Shown here: in pieces, positions 1 to 12,428 of the stretch
Position numbering within the stretch: the first letter of the stretch is position 1
Layout of the letters: each line of letters starts with the position of its first letter
From: Dipylidium caninum
Taxonomy: Eukaryota > Platyhelminthes > Cestoda > Cyclophyllidea > Dipylidiidae
Length of the DNA stretch: 64,000 bases
Assembly (NCBI GenBank): GCA_017562135.1
Contig: QEYB01000448.1
Location: 248,001-312,000, forward strand
Direction of reading: 5' to 3'
Notes under the pieces: model-generated
Told to the model about the DNA's origin: nothing
Seen by the model: the letters and a program-made list of their open reading frames with translations, nothing else
Databases searched by the model: none
Position numbers and translations under genes: made by a program

Positions 1-166
1 TCTGCAGTAGAGACAAAAGGTAGAAGCGGCAGAGAGGGAAAGAAAGTCGATGGACTCTTCTCACTCCACTTTGTCCCCCTTCCTCACCGAACGACCGGGG
101 GCGACACTTCGCTCTGTCTACGTTTGACGAACTGAAAGTGGAGACTGTATTTTGAGCGCGTGTTTT
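1..166. other. Left edge, no feature seen
   Basis: No open frame of coding character and no repeat recognised before the first inverted-repeat element. Confidence 0.5.
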
Positions 167-917
167 GGAAACTATGAAAAGAGCATTAAATGTAAGTTGA
201 AAAGAAAAGGCGCTATTTTTAACATTAATTTTCAATGGAAATGACTTCTGGTGGCATTTACGATTTTCTGCCAACGATTTAATAGGCCATCTATGGCTCT
301 TTGACAAATACCTTCACTTTTAGAGTTAATCAACGACTCAAAGCCTTTTGTCGATGGTAATTGAAGCTCATTTGGTCAGCCGGTCGGTCTGTTCGTGTGG
401 CCGCCGCACACGAGTCCACCTTCTCTACTTTTGATTGTACGCAGATTTTGTTTTAACACAGGCGTGTGAATGGCTAATTCTTATCTAGTTTGGACCCGTA
501 GATCCACAGTCGTCGTCCTCCAGTGCTCCTCCTAGTTGCCAACATGGGCCGGTGGTGGCCTTCCTCGAGGCGAGGCTTCTTAACCATACTCAAACTGTCT
601 GAAGGGAATTTCTGAAACCAACATCGAGCACTTTTTTCCTCAGTAGCGAATCCGACTCCGAAGGTCTCATTAACGTTTCACGAAGCCCGTCAAGCTGCCC
701 CACGAGTCAATTTCAATTCGTACTAGAAAGGCAGGAGTAAATCGCGTTTGTTTCTACCTGGTTTCAGAAAATCGTAAAGTAAACAAGGGCCACGAACACG
801 AAAAATTTTACGAAATGAGAAAAAAAAGTATCTTTAGCATTTATAAATGAAAGTAACGAGGACGCGTCATAGCATCGCTCTCTTTTACTAAACAAAAATA
901 CCCATTTCATAGTTTCC
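167..917 (+). mobile_element. Nonautonomous TIR element, complete copy
   Basis: The left end reads GGAAACTATGAAAAGAGC. The right end is its near-perfect inverse, CCCATTTCATAGTTTCC. The interior matches other copies in the window: a block around GCAGATTTTGTTTTAACACA, then a CTCCTC stretch and CTTCCTCGAGGCGAG. No transposase frame is present, so this is a passenger (MITE-like or foldback) element of about 750 bases. No clear target-site duplication is visible at the two ends, so the exact borders and the superfamily remain open. Confidence 0.7.
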
Positions 918-2891
918 ATCCTAATAGTTTCTCGATGGCAGCGAATCTGCCACTTTTACGCCTTTTCCTTCTGCTTGAAAGAACTCCTAATTAGCAGGGA
1001 ACGGATGAACTGGCGAAAAGATTGGCATGTCAAAGATTTGTGGGTTTCGGTTAGGCAGGCGCGAGCAGGATGGACCAATTTATTTTGCCCCATTTTTCTT
1101 CTCCCCCAGGCAGCATTGTTTTGTGTCCGCAGGTTGGTGTGAGATTATGAAATGCGTGGAATCTTTCTCCCTCCGCGCACTTGTTTCACCTGATGACGAT
1201 AATCTACCACTGCTGTAACCATACTTCTCCGCCTTCACGACACAGTCTACGTGTTCATTTCTCCCTTTTTTTCCCATTAAATCAACTCGTTTTTAAAACA
1301 CTCGAGACTCACAGCTTCCCAATAATTATTTGTTACTCTGCGCACCTTTAGAGGCAGCCACGTTTTCAGGATGCCACACTCTCGTCCCAGCTCCCCTCCT
1401 CGCCTGCCGCGGAAAGGTGGCTATTTTCGTTGTCAACTTTGTGAGACTTTTAAATTATTATCCTTACAGTGTTTTAATTTGGTACATTGAATGCCCTTTT
1501 CAACGTAGAACAAAGCAGGACATTAAAACTAATCATGCTAGTGTTGTTTCGTCTTTATCTGGTTGGCCTCTGCCAATTGATACAGTTGAGGCACCAGTGA
1601 TTGTCAACGTAATTTCAAGGAAATCGCCTCACGTGTCGCCTGCATGGCAGTCAGGCCGATTTCTCCTCACTGGAATTGTATAAAGTGGGCGATATTTTGG
1701 CCCAACACCGAGTGGAAAACGAGGGACCATCGTCGAATGCCCCTAAATTATTTCATTTCCCACTACGGACGCATGTGGGGAAATCTAGATTTTGGAAAAA
1801 ACAGGCCTGTCAAGTTAGTGGGGGGGGGGGGAGGGTGAGAGCGGGGGCGGGGACGGCGGAGGCAATTTATATGCCCACTGTGGTGGTGCCTCTCGCCTCC
1901 CTCCCTCCCCTCCCCCTTCCCACGTCCCCGTTCCCCCGCAGTCTTCTGACAAAAATAACCCAAATGAGTGCACATAGTTGGCGGAAAGCTATTTGCTCGT
2001 ACATTTGCATTGTTTGCAAAGATCGCCGGACAGCGATCCTGTCCTAACACACACACAAGTGGAATTATTTACGAATTTCCCTACTTCCTCTCTCTCTCTC
2101 TCTCTCTCTCTCACCTTAGTGGTGTGAGGGAATTGTAGGCGATGGACAAAAAATACTCTATTGCTTCCGCTAAACGCTGCTCTTTTGTAATTCAGTCGCT
2201 TCCCCCTCCTCCGGCGGCCTTAGGGACCTCTGCCCGCTCTGCCGCCGCCACTGGTCAGCCAAATATCCCCCCGTCGGTTACGGTGGAGGGTGTCTTTGAA
2301 ACCACTCGATCCCAGCCCCTGATGCGCAATAATGGCAAAGGCGGAGGATTTTTTGGGGGACTGGTCGGACATCGGGAGAAGAAGATTCCCCTTCTCTTTA
2401 CACCAAAGAGTAACCGTCTTTAGCTCACTGTGCTCCTTCTTCTTCCTCTTCATCTTTTAACCACGTGAAGCGTCCGGTCTGCGGTACGGACAACCACCGA
2501 CATGGCCACCTTTAGTTGCCTGGACTCAAGATTGCCCCATCCACTGGTTGTGCCCGTATTTATTTAACAAAAATAGTTACAGAGTGTGGGCGAAGGAGGC
2601 GGTGGTGGGTGGGTGGGGGAGAGGGCGTTAGGCGATGGGAGGGTGAGTGCCTGTATCCGGTAAAGTGGCTAAAATAGCCATTATCTCGGCGGGCATCCAT
2701 CACTGGCGAGAGAGAGAGACAGACGGCAGCCTGGGAGTCAGAGCAGGCGGGCGAGCTGCGTCACGTGGCGAGTGTTGCGATGACGGGTGAGGAAGTCTCC
2801 GGAGACCCGATTGAATAAACGGTGGGGCATAAATGACGTCGAGGGGGGGGGGGGGGGAACCCAACTTCGTGATGAGGTGAGGTATTTGGTT
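918..2891. other. Noncoding stretch with simple repeats and G runs
   Basis: No gene recognised. The stretch holds a run of 12 G at 1820-1831, a CT dinucleotide tract at 2088-2112 and a run of 15 G at 2843-2857. Short open frames at 1330-2056 and 2142-2453 overlap on both strands and show no domain or motif, so I treat them as chance. Confidence 0.5.
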
Positions 2892-4300
2892 GGAAGCTAT
2901 GAAATGAGTGAAACTACGACCGTTGGCGTTTACGACTTGCTGTCAATGATGGGACAAGTCGCGTAGACCTTTTTGAAAGAAGAGGTTTTTATATTTAGAG
3001 TTATTAAACGATTCCAAGACTTTTAATATATCATTTCCGGTCTTTGTCTTTTAAAAACAATTCGCACTGGCGAAGAAGGTAATAATCGACGGTTGAAGTG
3101 GAGGGTGAATGTGGAGGAGGTGGAAAAATGTCAAGTGGCGACGAATTTATTTAATTTGTTGACAGTAAGTGAAGCTTTTTGTGGTCATTCAGCGTCGCAA
3201 TCAGGCGTACTTGAGGTCGGTCGGCCTTCTGCAATCGCGTAAGTTCCTGCGGCCAACAAATATAAGCCCAATTTTTTTTACCTTATTGTAATTGCTCGCA
3301 GACTTTGTTTTACCACAGTCGTAGCTGTACGGGTGGTTAGTTTCTATTTAATTTGTACCAAAGTCCACGAATATTTGCGTGTGTTTCGTCGTCCATACTT
3401 CCGTCTCCTCCTCGTTGCCAACACGGATCGGTGGTGGTCTTCCTCGAGGCGAGCCGCCTTCACGATACTCAAATCGCCACAACAAAAGTTTTGGAATTCA
3501 CAATTTCGGATCCGCCTCCGAATGCCTCACCAACGTTTCCCCCGTTGATGCGTCGCATTGTTACCGGCGTGAACGGTTCACTCGGTGTGGGGGCGGTTAA
3601 GAAACGCTATTCTCCCCCTCACGCCCCGATGCTCCCCCTTGTCAACTCGGTCATCGTTGAAATTTCGCCTGGTCGCCGTAGGGGAAGGCGTAATGGATGC
3701 TCGCTCGGTGGGCGTTCCACTTCATGTCAGACGAAATCTACACTTCATTACGAGTGAGGATTCGATGTCAAAAAATTGACGGTTATCGTGTGCTGCGAGG
3801 GAAGCCACGAAGAGGTTCTCCCGGTCGCTCGGCCGTCCTCAGTTGAGTCCGTTGGAGTTGCTTGCATAGATGAGTCAAACTTTTTTGCTTTACTATTTAC
3901 TGTGCGCAGATGTTGTTTTCACACAGTCGTAGCCGTATGGATGGCTACTTCCTATCTAGTTTACGCCCAAATTCACCAATAATTCTGTGTGTGTGTAGAT
4001 CCTCTCCCTCCTCCCCGGCTCCCCTCCCCCTCGTCATCAACAGGGCCGGTGGTGGTCTCCCCGGAGACGAGGTTCACTGACAACACGAAAACTGCCAGAA
4101 GGAATTTTGCGGAACCAACCTCGAGCATTTTTGCCATTAGTAAACACAAGTCCGAATGCTTCACCAACGTTTCTCTCACTAATACGTTGTGGCGTTACCG
4201 ACGTGTGCAGTTCACTTGGTGTGGGGTCAGTTGAGAAACGTTATTCTCTCCCTTCAGCCGCGATGCTCTCACTCGTGCACTCAATCATCTTTGAGTTGAT
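2892..4300 (+). mobile_element. TIR element copy, degraded and internally duplicated
   Basis: The left end GGAAGCTATGAAATGAGTG matches the terminal repeat of the family. The inner block (TGTTTTACCACAGTCGTAGC, later CTTCCTCGAGGCGAG) appears at about 3300-3660. A related version recurs at about 3890-4295 (TGTTTTCACACAGTCGTAGC, then GGTGGTGGTCTCC). Both inner copies run on into the same kind of tail (CACTCGGTGTGGGG near 3573; CACTTGGTGTGGGG near 4212). This points to a tandem duplication inside the element or two nested copies. No intact right terminal repeat was found. Confidence 0.6.
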
Positions 4301-7300
4301 TGACAACTGCGGGTGGAGTGTACGCTGTCACGTACACTTGGCTTGACAAGTGTGAACGACTCGAGGCGGTTTTTTCCTCACATATTGCCGGAGTTGATTG
4401 AAGGACAATGCGCCATTTCACCGTCAAAATTCCTCCCGGCTGTAAGCTCAAACCGCGGCGTCGAGGTGCCTTCCTGTGAATGTGAGTTGACCCGGCCGAT
4501 AACTGAAGAAATTTCGAATTTCCAAGGAATCTACCCTCCATTCGCCCCACTTGGATTTAGTCTTAAAGGATCACCTCGATTCCAATGGGGTCGTTCATTT
4601 CGGGAGGGTAGAATCATTTATCCCAACGCTTTCTTTTAATGTTTTTGATTTGTAAATGCAAAAGGCGCTCCCACTGAAGATTTTTCAGACTTAACTGCAT
4701 AAGGGCAACAAAATTAACGTCGTGATTTTATCGTGAGTAGGCAATAATTCTCCATCACAACGTGAATTTTTTATAAGAAAACAAAGTGATTGTGAAATGG
4801 TTTTATTGGAATGAAGTAGATGCATAAAAAGGGCAGGCTCATCTCTCTCTCTCTCTCTCTCTCCCGCTCCACTACCTCCTTCTGTTGTGTTTGTGTGTTT
4901 TTTATGTGTGTATAAATTACAGGCTGTCGTATTTTTTTGTGGGTTGTGGATTATCCCCTCAAGCGCCAGTGTACGTCGGCCACCACCGGACGGCGACCCC
5001 GTCAGCGTCTTGTTTATTTTGCCAGTAAATGGACATAACTGTTAGGCGTAAAAACCTCTCGACTGACAGCTAACCTATCGTAATTTTCGCCACGGAGTAA
5101 ATAGCAGGAAGCGATTAAACTTTTGGTCTTTAGGCTTTCCATTTCCGGTGGACAGAACTGCCTTCCCTTCTCTTTACAGGCATCCACTTTACAACTCTGC
5201 CGTGTGAATTGTTCTGTGAGCCGATTTATCCCATCCGCATAAGTGTATCCAAATGCATAAATTAAATGCACTGAAGCGCTGACTTTCCGAGTGATGGGCA
5301 TTTTGATTAACTAGAAAATTTTTAATTAGGTAATGAAATTGCCTCCACGACCGACCGCCATTGATGTGGCCGCAGAATTCACGTTGCGTCTTGTGTTTAT
5401 AGTTCTTTCGCCCACTCGAGTTAGCTGATCGCGTCTCCTGGGGGACTTGGTCCTCTGGCCGCCCTCTGACCCGAGAAGACGACACTTCGACGCTCGGACT
5501 GGATACCACAGCTTCATTCAAATGTCAAATCGCATGGCAGTTAGGGTACAACTGGCCTCGAGCGTCGTTTGCACCGAAAGCTAACGCTAATGCTTCCATG
5601 GCGCCTTTTTCGCGGCCTACACCACCGAATTGGGGTAGGGAGACACCTCAGTGGATCCATCGCCTCGCCGCAAACACTATTTCGCCCAAGTCGATTACTG
5701 TTTTTTGGGTGCTTTCGGAATGGCCGAAAATGCCCAAACACACGGTCTGAGAGAGACGCTAAAACAGACTGCCATTACAGGCCGATGTACAGGCATAAAT
5801 TTGAAGGATGGGAACGCCTTCAATGGTCTTTCGCCCGCCTCCCTAAACGCTCGGAGGTAGTAATGACAGAAATTCCCATAAAATAGAACCTCAGATGCAA
5901 GAAGAAAGGATGTCGGTCGCACTGTCTATAAATTCTAGCAGATTCCATTTTCCTAATCTCCACCGAGTTCTGCAGATAAAGTTTCAGTCATTCCAGCGCG
6001 TTAGTTAGATGAAGGAGATAGGGAAATTGTACCATCCTCTAACGTGAGACAGTCTACAATGTCGACTTTGAGTATAATCTTGTTTTGCTTCATCAAAATC
6101 ACTCAGACCGGAAATTGGAACGTGCGTACTATTTGCTCCAAAAGTGTTCAACTTATGCTTCTTATAATGCAACGTTTTATTGGTGTGAGGGATTAAGGGG
6201 AGGAGGGAAACCCCACATTTCTTATATGAAGTGGAATGGAAACATCAGCGACCTTCTACCCCTTTTCTTAATTTGATATAATGTCTTTTGAATTTCATAA
6301 AGGATGCTCGCATCTTGCGACGCGATGAAAGAAAATATGAAAAATTGTGTTGATCGCCTTAAGTATGTCTTGGTCGAATGGAATTCGATGTAGGTGATAG
6401 GGGATTTAAGACGATGATAAACAGTTATGAATTCTCCTACTTAGAAGAATTCACATTCTCTTCTCGTTTCCTCCCACCTGTAAATCAAACATGTTAGACA
6501 ACCTACTAATAAGAACTGAAAATTTGTGGCGTAATTATCCTTGTCTTAGGTAAATCCTACGTCATGTCCAGATTTATACAGCAGGTGGCATTTAAGTGAA
6601 ACTAGATAGTAGTAATGTGCATGTTTATGTGATGGTAAAATGATTGGGAATAGTATCGTAGCCAAGCCACTCTTCTGAGACTACAAAATAGGATGAGACA
6701 ATGATCTGTTTAACAAAATGTGACGAAGAATCATAGCTATTCAACAATCCACATGGTAGGCTTCGCCTGAAACACGTTTGTCGGACTCGGACGGGTTAAT
6801 TGCGGTAGGTTGCTGAGACAACATAACTTCGAGACGATAAAACAAGATGAAACTTGTCCGTTAGTCGTAATGTGCTCCTAAGGCTAAGTCTATGAAGTCT
6901 AGTGCCTCAAATTCTCTTGCTCATGCCAAATTGGGGGCTTTGAAGTTTGTCGTCCGAAAAAGAGCAAAACAGCAGACCAATTGCCTGTAAATTGGAATAT
7001 TTTGGCAATTAAGAGCACTCATAAAGATAGTGACATCTACAGCCAAATCCACCCCTCCTAGTCTGTGTATGTTATATGCATTTTGAAAGTCCTCAAATTT
7101 AACGAGTGGTAATATGATCTTTATTATGGTTGGGCGGGAGATGAAAGTACCAAAAGATTTCGAACACAAAATAATCTCTTGTCGAAAGAACTTCGATTTG
7201 GTTCTAGCTGCGCACTTTCCATTGGTGGACTCCAAAATCTTCGATGATGCGATAGTACTTATTTTGAATTGCAAATCTCACTCTCTTGTCCGTTGCGCTT

Positions 7301-10300
7301 TCGTGTGAAAATGAAGGTTGGCCTAAGTTGTTTTAACTGACCAAATAAATTTTAGTTGAAACAGGCAATCAATTGTCTACGCCGCCGCTAGTGCTTTCCC
7401 GTAGTGACGAAAGAGTGTGAATGTTTCCGTTGCATGACTTTACACAAACGAGTCGGTTAGACCTCCTTCGCTACTCCTCCAAATTTCAATTATAAATTAT
7501 AAAACCGTGAACATATGGTTCACGGCATTGGTTAGGCTCACTGAGCGGATCATCCTTTAAGCGCGGTGGCCTTGTGCTAGGAAAACTTGCCATTAACTTA
7601 CAGAAAAACCTGGTTTGATGGTTTCTGTACCCTCATTTACAACTTTTTGCATAGTTTCACACAGCCTTAAGGCAAGTTCAAAACGCGACCATATGGACAA
7701 GTAGAGTGAGTTTGGCATGAATTTGGAAAAACGAAGTAATTTATTATCCTCACTAGCTCTTTCCCTCCTCTCTCCCAAGAATACTTTAATAGGTAGGAAG
7801 CTTTTCGCTCATTATAATGTGCAGATCGTCTTATCTCCCATGTTTACCTACAGGATGGGATGGCCGGTCGGTGTTTCGCGTTTTAACAAAGACCTATCTT
7901 ATGGTATCGTATGACGGAAGCGAGTGATCGATAGTGGGGCAGGAAGAACGCGAACAGTGGGCTGGGCATTCTCAAAGAAATCACAAGTTTCCTTTATAGT
8001 TAAAATCGGCATCCAATACTTCAGTTCAAAGCTTGCTGCATAAATTTACCATTAGCATCTGAAAATACGAACTTGGAACGTGATGGCTTGTGAGTCAGTC
8101 TGAACCTTTTAACGCTATCCCGTCAGGCTCCATTCGTACGCTGTCCGATCTGCATCTTCTTAATGGTTACATCGCTTCCGTGGGGAAGCGTAATGTTCCG
8201 GTGCCGCCGCGGAAACGGCATTCATTAGGGCAAGCAAATGTCAGTAGTGTGAAGACACGGCAAACTAAAGTGATTTTCATGAAAATTAACTGATCACTAT
8301 TTCAGAGATTCACGTAGGCGTGGCACATCTCGAAACAAAACTAACAATAGTATATGCGTTCGGGTTGGAGCCAAGAGACTTGTATTAACTAAACCAAAGT
8401 AACATTTGCATTGTCTCGTTCTGTTCTGTAGGCGTATGAGAGCAATTTTCACACATTCATTAGTCATGATATAAGAATGGCACCCTGTCGGATTTAGGAA
8501 CGTCTCTGAAATACGTCTCCAGAAGGAAAATATGCCGTAGGTCAAAGAAATACCAAAGGGGGGACTTATTCACAATTAACACTCTAATTTATTACACTAG
8601 TAGAACAGAATTCCTTTCTGTTATTGCGTTCCATTCACCATTAAATAGAGAGATGCATATTCTTAGATTAGCAATCCTCTCTTACACGTTCTTAATTACA
8701 CCGCCAGGATTGTTCAATCCTGAATCTGGGAACGTCTGCTAATAGCCTATTTCACATGGGACAGTGTTCCGGCGTCTGTCCCTGCCACTTCCGGTAAATT
8801 CACATTTTCTTGTTAACTAATGAGACGATACTTTAGAAGTGCAGCTGACAATTTCCTAGTAGTCCATTTTACTCCTTGCCTCCGACTTTTGTGCGTAACT
8901 CATTAATTCCTGCGTCACTGCGTTTATCCACCACTTCGAGAAAAGCCCATTTTTCATAACCTGTACGAATAGATTTTTTGAAGGTTTTATTTAAGGAGCA
9001 CTCTGTTGTAGTTTGCAAATGGCATCGTCTAGTAAAGTGTGGAGTGTTTACTTCAAACACTATTTGATACTTGGGGGAAAATGTAGAACCTGTTAGTCAA
9101 AAATTTACGGAATTTAACTAGGGAAGGCATGTTATTCCTTCAAATGGTCTTTCCTCGTTCTGTGGGCCACTTCAACGCCGGCGGAAATCCAAATTGCCTT
9201 TCATGGCAGTAATGCAATTTGAAGGTCGCGCGAAACCTCTCCTCATATAATTGACTTGCGTCTATTAAGTTTACAGTCATGTTTTTTTGTTAGTGGAACT
9301 CAGGTCTCCGTGGAGCTCTCCTTTGAATTATTACAGCCAACGAGGAAGGAAACTTTTTGGACACTTTTGAAGCAATTACTGTAGCCTCAGATCTAGGCGA
9401 GTGGAGTAATCTCTTCCCAAATTTGCGGTTCAAAATGACCATTTTCAACTCCCACCTGTCGGCTCTCTTTACTCCCCACTCATGAGTCTAACAGTGCAGG
9501 CCTTAGAACTCACTGGACTGGAGTCAATGGCGGAGGAGAGAGGTGATAAATTATTAAGTTGCATCAAAGATTATAACCAACCCTGTAATGGAAGGGCAAA
9601 ATAATTCATTTTATGGCAGTCCAAGTGCCTTTAAATATTAATAATATGGGGAATGAGAGTGGAAAGACCGCCTTGAGATCGCCGAGTGGGGTCAGCGTCA
9701 AGTGGAACACTGAACGAAGGGGTGAAAGAATTCCGTGTGGTGGGGATTTGAAACTGCCCACCTCTCATGTCAAAACGGCTTGACATTTCGGTTTTCACAT
9801 AATAAATCATAACACAAAAAAGCATTGTCCAGAACTCGCCTTTCAAACTTGTTTTAAACCTCTTTTTTTCACCAGACCGTACACAGTATTTGACAGTTTA
9901 AAACTACACCATATCGCGATCTTTCGTGTTTTCAGGGAAATAACTGTGGCTGTCACTGGGGTTCTGGGAGAAATGAGGCATCTAAATTGTCCGTAATATA
10001 CTTTTATGACGGTCTGACATTGGGACTTTTACAACATTCAAGTCATTAATCTTAATTTTGCTAAGCCTGAAGTAAGGACTAGAAGTGGTTGCATTCTGTT
10101 TTTTTCTGACTAACCGGAAATTGGCGTTTGCGTGGAAGTGGGAGGGAGAAACTAAGGGTGTTTCGCAGTTCCTGCCCACGTATCTGCGCGACAGTGAAGG
10201 CGGAGCAACTCGGTGGTGCCTTTAAGCGTTGATTGACCACCGAGGAAGTTTCACGATGCTTGCCTTGACTTTTATCCTCTTAAATCACCCGCCTAACGGT

Positions 10301-12206
10301 TGTTTAAACATTTAGAGGAACATTTTGTGGGCAGAAGGCACCGTAGCCAATGATGTCGTGGAATCTCACGGTACGCTTAATGATTTTCCCATGAAAACCG
10401 AGGTAAATTAGACTAATTTGGCGGTTTAAAGAATTTTTTTAAATGGAAGCAGAGTGATGAGTTGAAAAATCCCCAAGTGAGGTGAAATGGCAGCAGTTGC
10501 TTTAAGTGAAGGCCGTCATTCTCCACCTAAGTGGACTGTCTTCTCTGCCTCCTTATCATTCACCTCTTCGTTGAGACTATCTACTGGGTCCTGGTGAAAC
10601 TTTCGTCTCAGGATGACAACAGAGAGGGACTTCTCAAAATCGAGCACACATTAATTTGTAAATCACTCAAACCACCGCCTTAAATACACAGACGGCCGCT
10701 CTCCTGTGCTTTCATGATGCCATTTCAACTGAAGCGTTCACTACCATCGTCCCACGTCCACTAGTAGGTACTAGTAGGTAATTCTAGACTAAAAAGGCAA
10801 CAAGAATGCGGAAGTAAGCCGTTAAAAGGGAATTAACATTGTGTCAGGCATTTACACAATCTAATAAAATTCCTTCCCCTATGAGGAAGTGTGTCTTGGC
10901 AACGCATGACACGTTAATGCTTTTCTTGGTGCAACCGCACTTTCCTGCGCCCCTGAGAAAGAACAGGGAGAAGAAACGTGTTGTGTTTTTGTGGCGACGA
11001 GGCTGCAGAGAATCGCAATGTTTGGTGTTGAGGAGCCAAGTTTCAAAAGGAAAGCCCCTGTGCCCTGCAAATATCTCTCCCCTCGGCTTATTATCTGACC
11101 GAAGGAAATCCAGTCAAATGCCTATTCATGGCTGACTTGTTTACTTGAGAGTCGAGGGGGAAAAGGTTTTGCTAAAAGGTCAATCTTTCCGCCCAGGCCT
11201 GATTAACTTACATTCCAGGTAATTTTTGCAGTAATTTCCCCTGCTCCAGTGGAAATATGGCTAATACTGTTGGACGGTGAGATAACAAATAGGTCGCCTG
11301 ATGTAGGAGTTGTTTCAGTCCCCAGTTTACGAAATCCCCCTTTAAAAAATGCTGTGAACAATACGTTGAAGGCTGTGAGGCAAAGAAAAAGAAGGGAAGA
11401 AAGAGGTGATAAGGCTTTTTAACTACCTTCTCCAGTAGATTTGTCAGAGGACAAAATTAATTGCGTTAATTTGTGTCTGCACATAGGGGAAAATAAACTT
11501 TATCGCAGCACTGATTGTCAAAATGTCTAGGGTGTTACGCCAGAGTGTGGCAAACACCGCTTGTCACTTTCGGAGGAAGCGGAACCTCTGGCTGGCCTGG
11601 TCCCTGGCGGAGGAGGTTCGTCTGCCGAGGCGATGGGGCATTCTGCAGTTAAACGGTCTCCCTGCGGCAGAAAGTTGGGTTCTTCTGAACTCCTCAAAGA
11701 CTCCAAAAGTCGGTGGAGGGAACAAAGCTGACATCGTAAGGCAATACAGTTTAATTATTCATAGTTTTTTTGTCAGAGATGCCACATAAATAAAACTGAC
11801 ACTTGACCAGGTGTCTTTCTTCGCCCGATGGGGAATATTTTGGGATAAAATGAAAGCAAAAACTTTCGGCACACAGAGGCTAGAGGTTATTTGCTTTTCC
11901 ATAGTTGGGGGGGAACTTGAAAGGAAGTTAATCAACTCCCATTAAATAAGGTGTGAATTTTCGCCCCCGTTAGCCTCAAGTATGCTAATGAAGGATATTA
12001 GCCTTAATAGGAGGCAGCTTAACCGACCACACGAGGGCGGAGGGATGCGACACCGAGAACGGAAGGCGCTCTCTCGCCCTCTCTCTCGCCCCCCCCCCCT
12101 TCTACCCTTCTCTGCGTTTAAATATTCATCGCATAAGCTTTATGGGCCTGGAGTGAGTAACTTTATTTTCTTCAATTTCGCACTTTGTAGTATACGATGG
12201 TGAGGT
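4301..12206. other. Long noncoding stretch, no gene seen
   Basis: Nothing coding could be supported. There is a CT tract at 4842-4863, a perfect 8-bp hairpin at 7505-7525, and a small tandem duplication (CTAGTAGGTA twice) near 10760. The small open frames here are short, lack recognisable motifs and often overlap on opposite strands. Confidence 0.5.
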
Positions 12207-12352
12207 GTGAAGAGGAAGAGGAGGAGGCTGGCAGAGGAGGACGAAAACGAGGAGAAGGAGAAGGAGGAGCAGGAGGAGTAGGAGGAGAAGGCGAAGGAGA
12301 AGGAAAAGGAGGAGGAGGAGGAGGAGACGAGGAGGAAGAGAAGGAGAAGAGG
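12207..12352. repeat. GGA-rich microsatellite
   Basis: An imperfect GGA/GAA trinucleotide tract of about 145 bases. It creates a false leucine-rich frame on the minus strand. A cluster of AP-1-like heptamers follows it. Confidence 0.85.
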
Positions 12353-12377
12353 AGTTTAATTTCACCCTCTTAGCAAA

Positions 12378-12428
12378 TGACTCAGTCATTGAGTCACTTG
12401 GCATTTAACCCGGGAATGTGATGAGTCA
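12378..12428. promoter_or_regulatory. Cluster of three AP-1-like heptamers
   Basis: TGACTCA lies at 12378-12384, TGAGTCA at 12390-12396 and TGAGTCA at 12422-12428. These match the canonical bZIP (AP-1) heptamer on one or other strand. No gene start was recognised nearby, so a regulatory role is only suggested. Confidence 0.3.

Noticed and set aside
12126..12404. Leucine-rich minus-strand frame
   Set aside because: It is the translation of a GGA microsatellite and has no real protein character.
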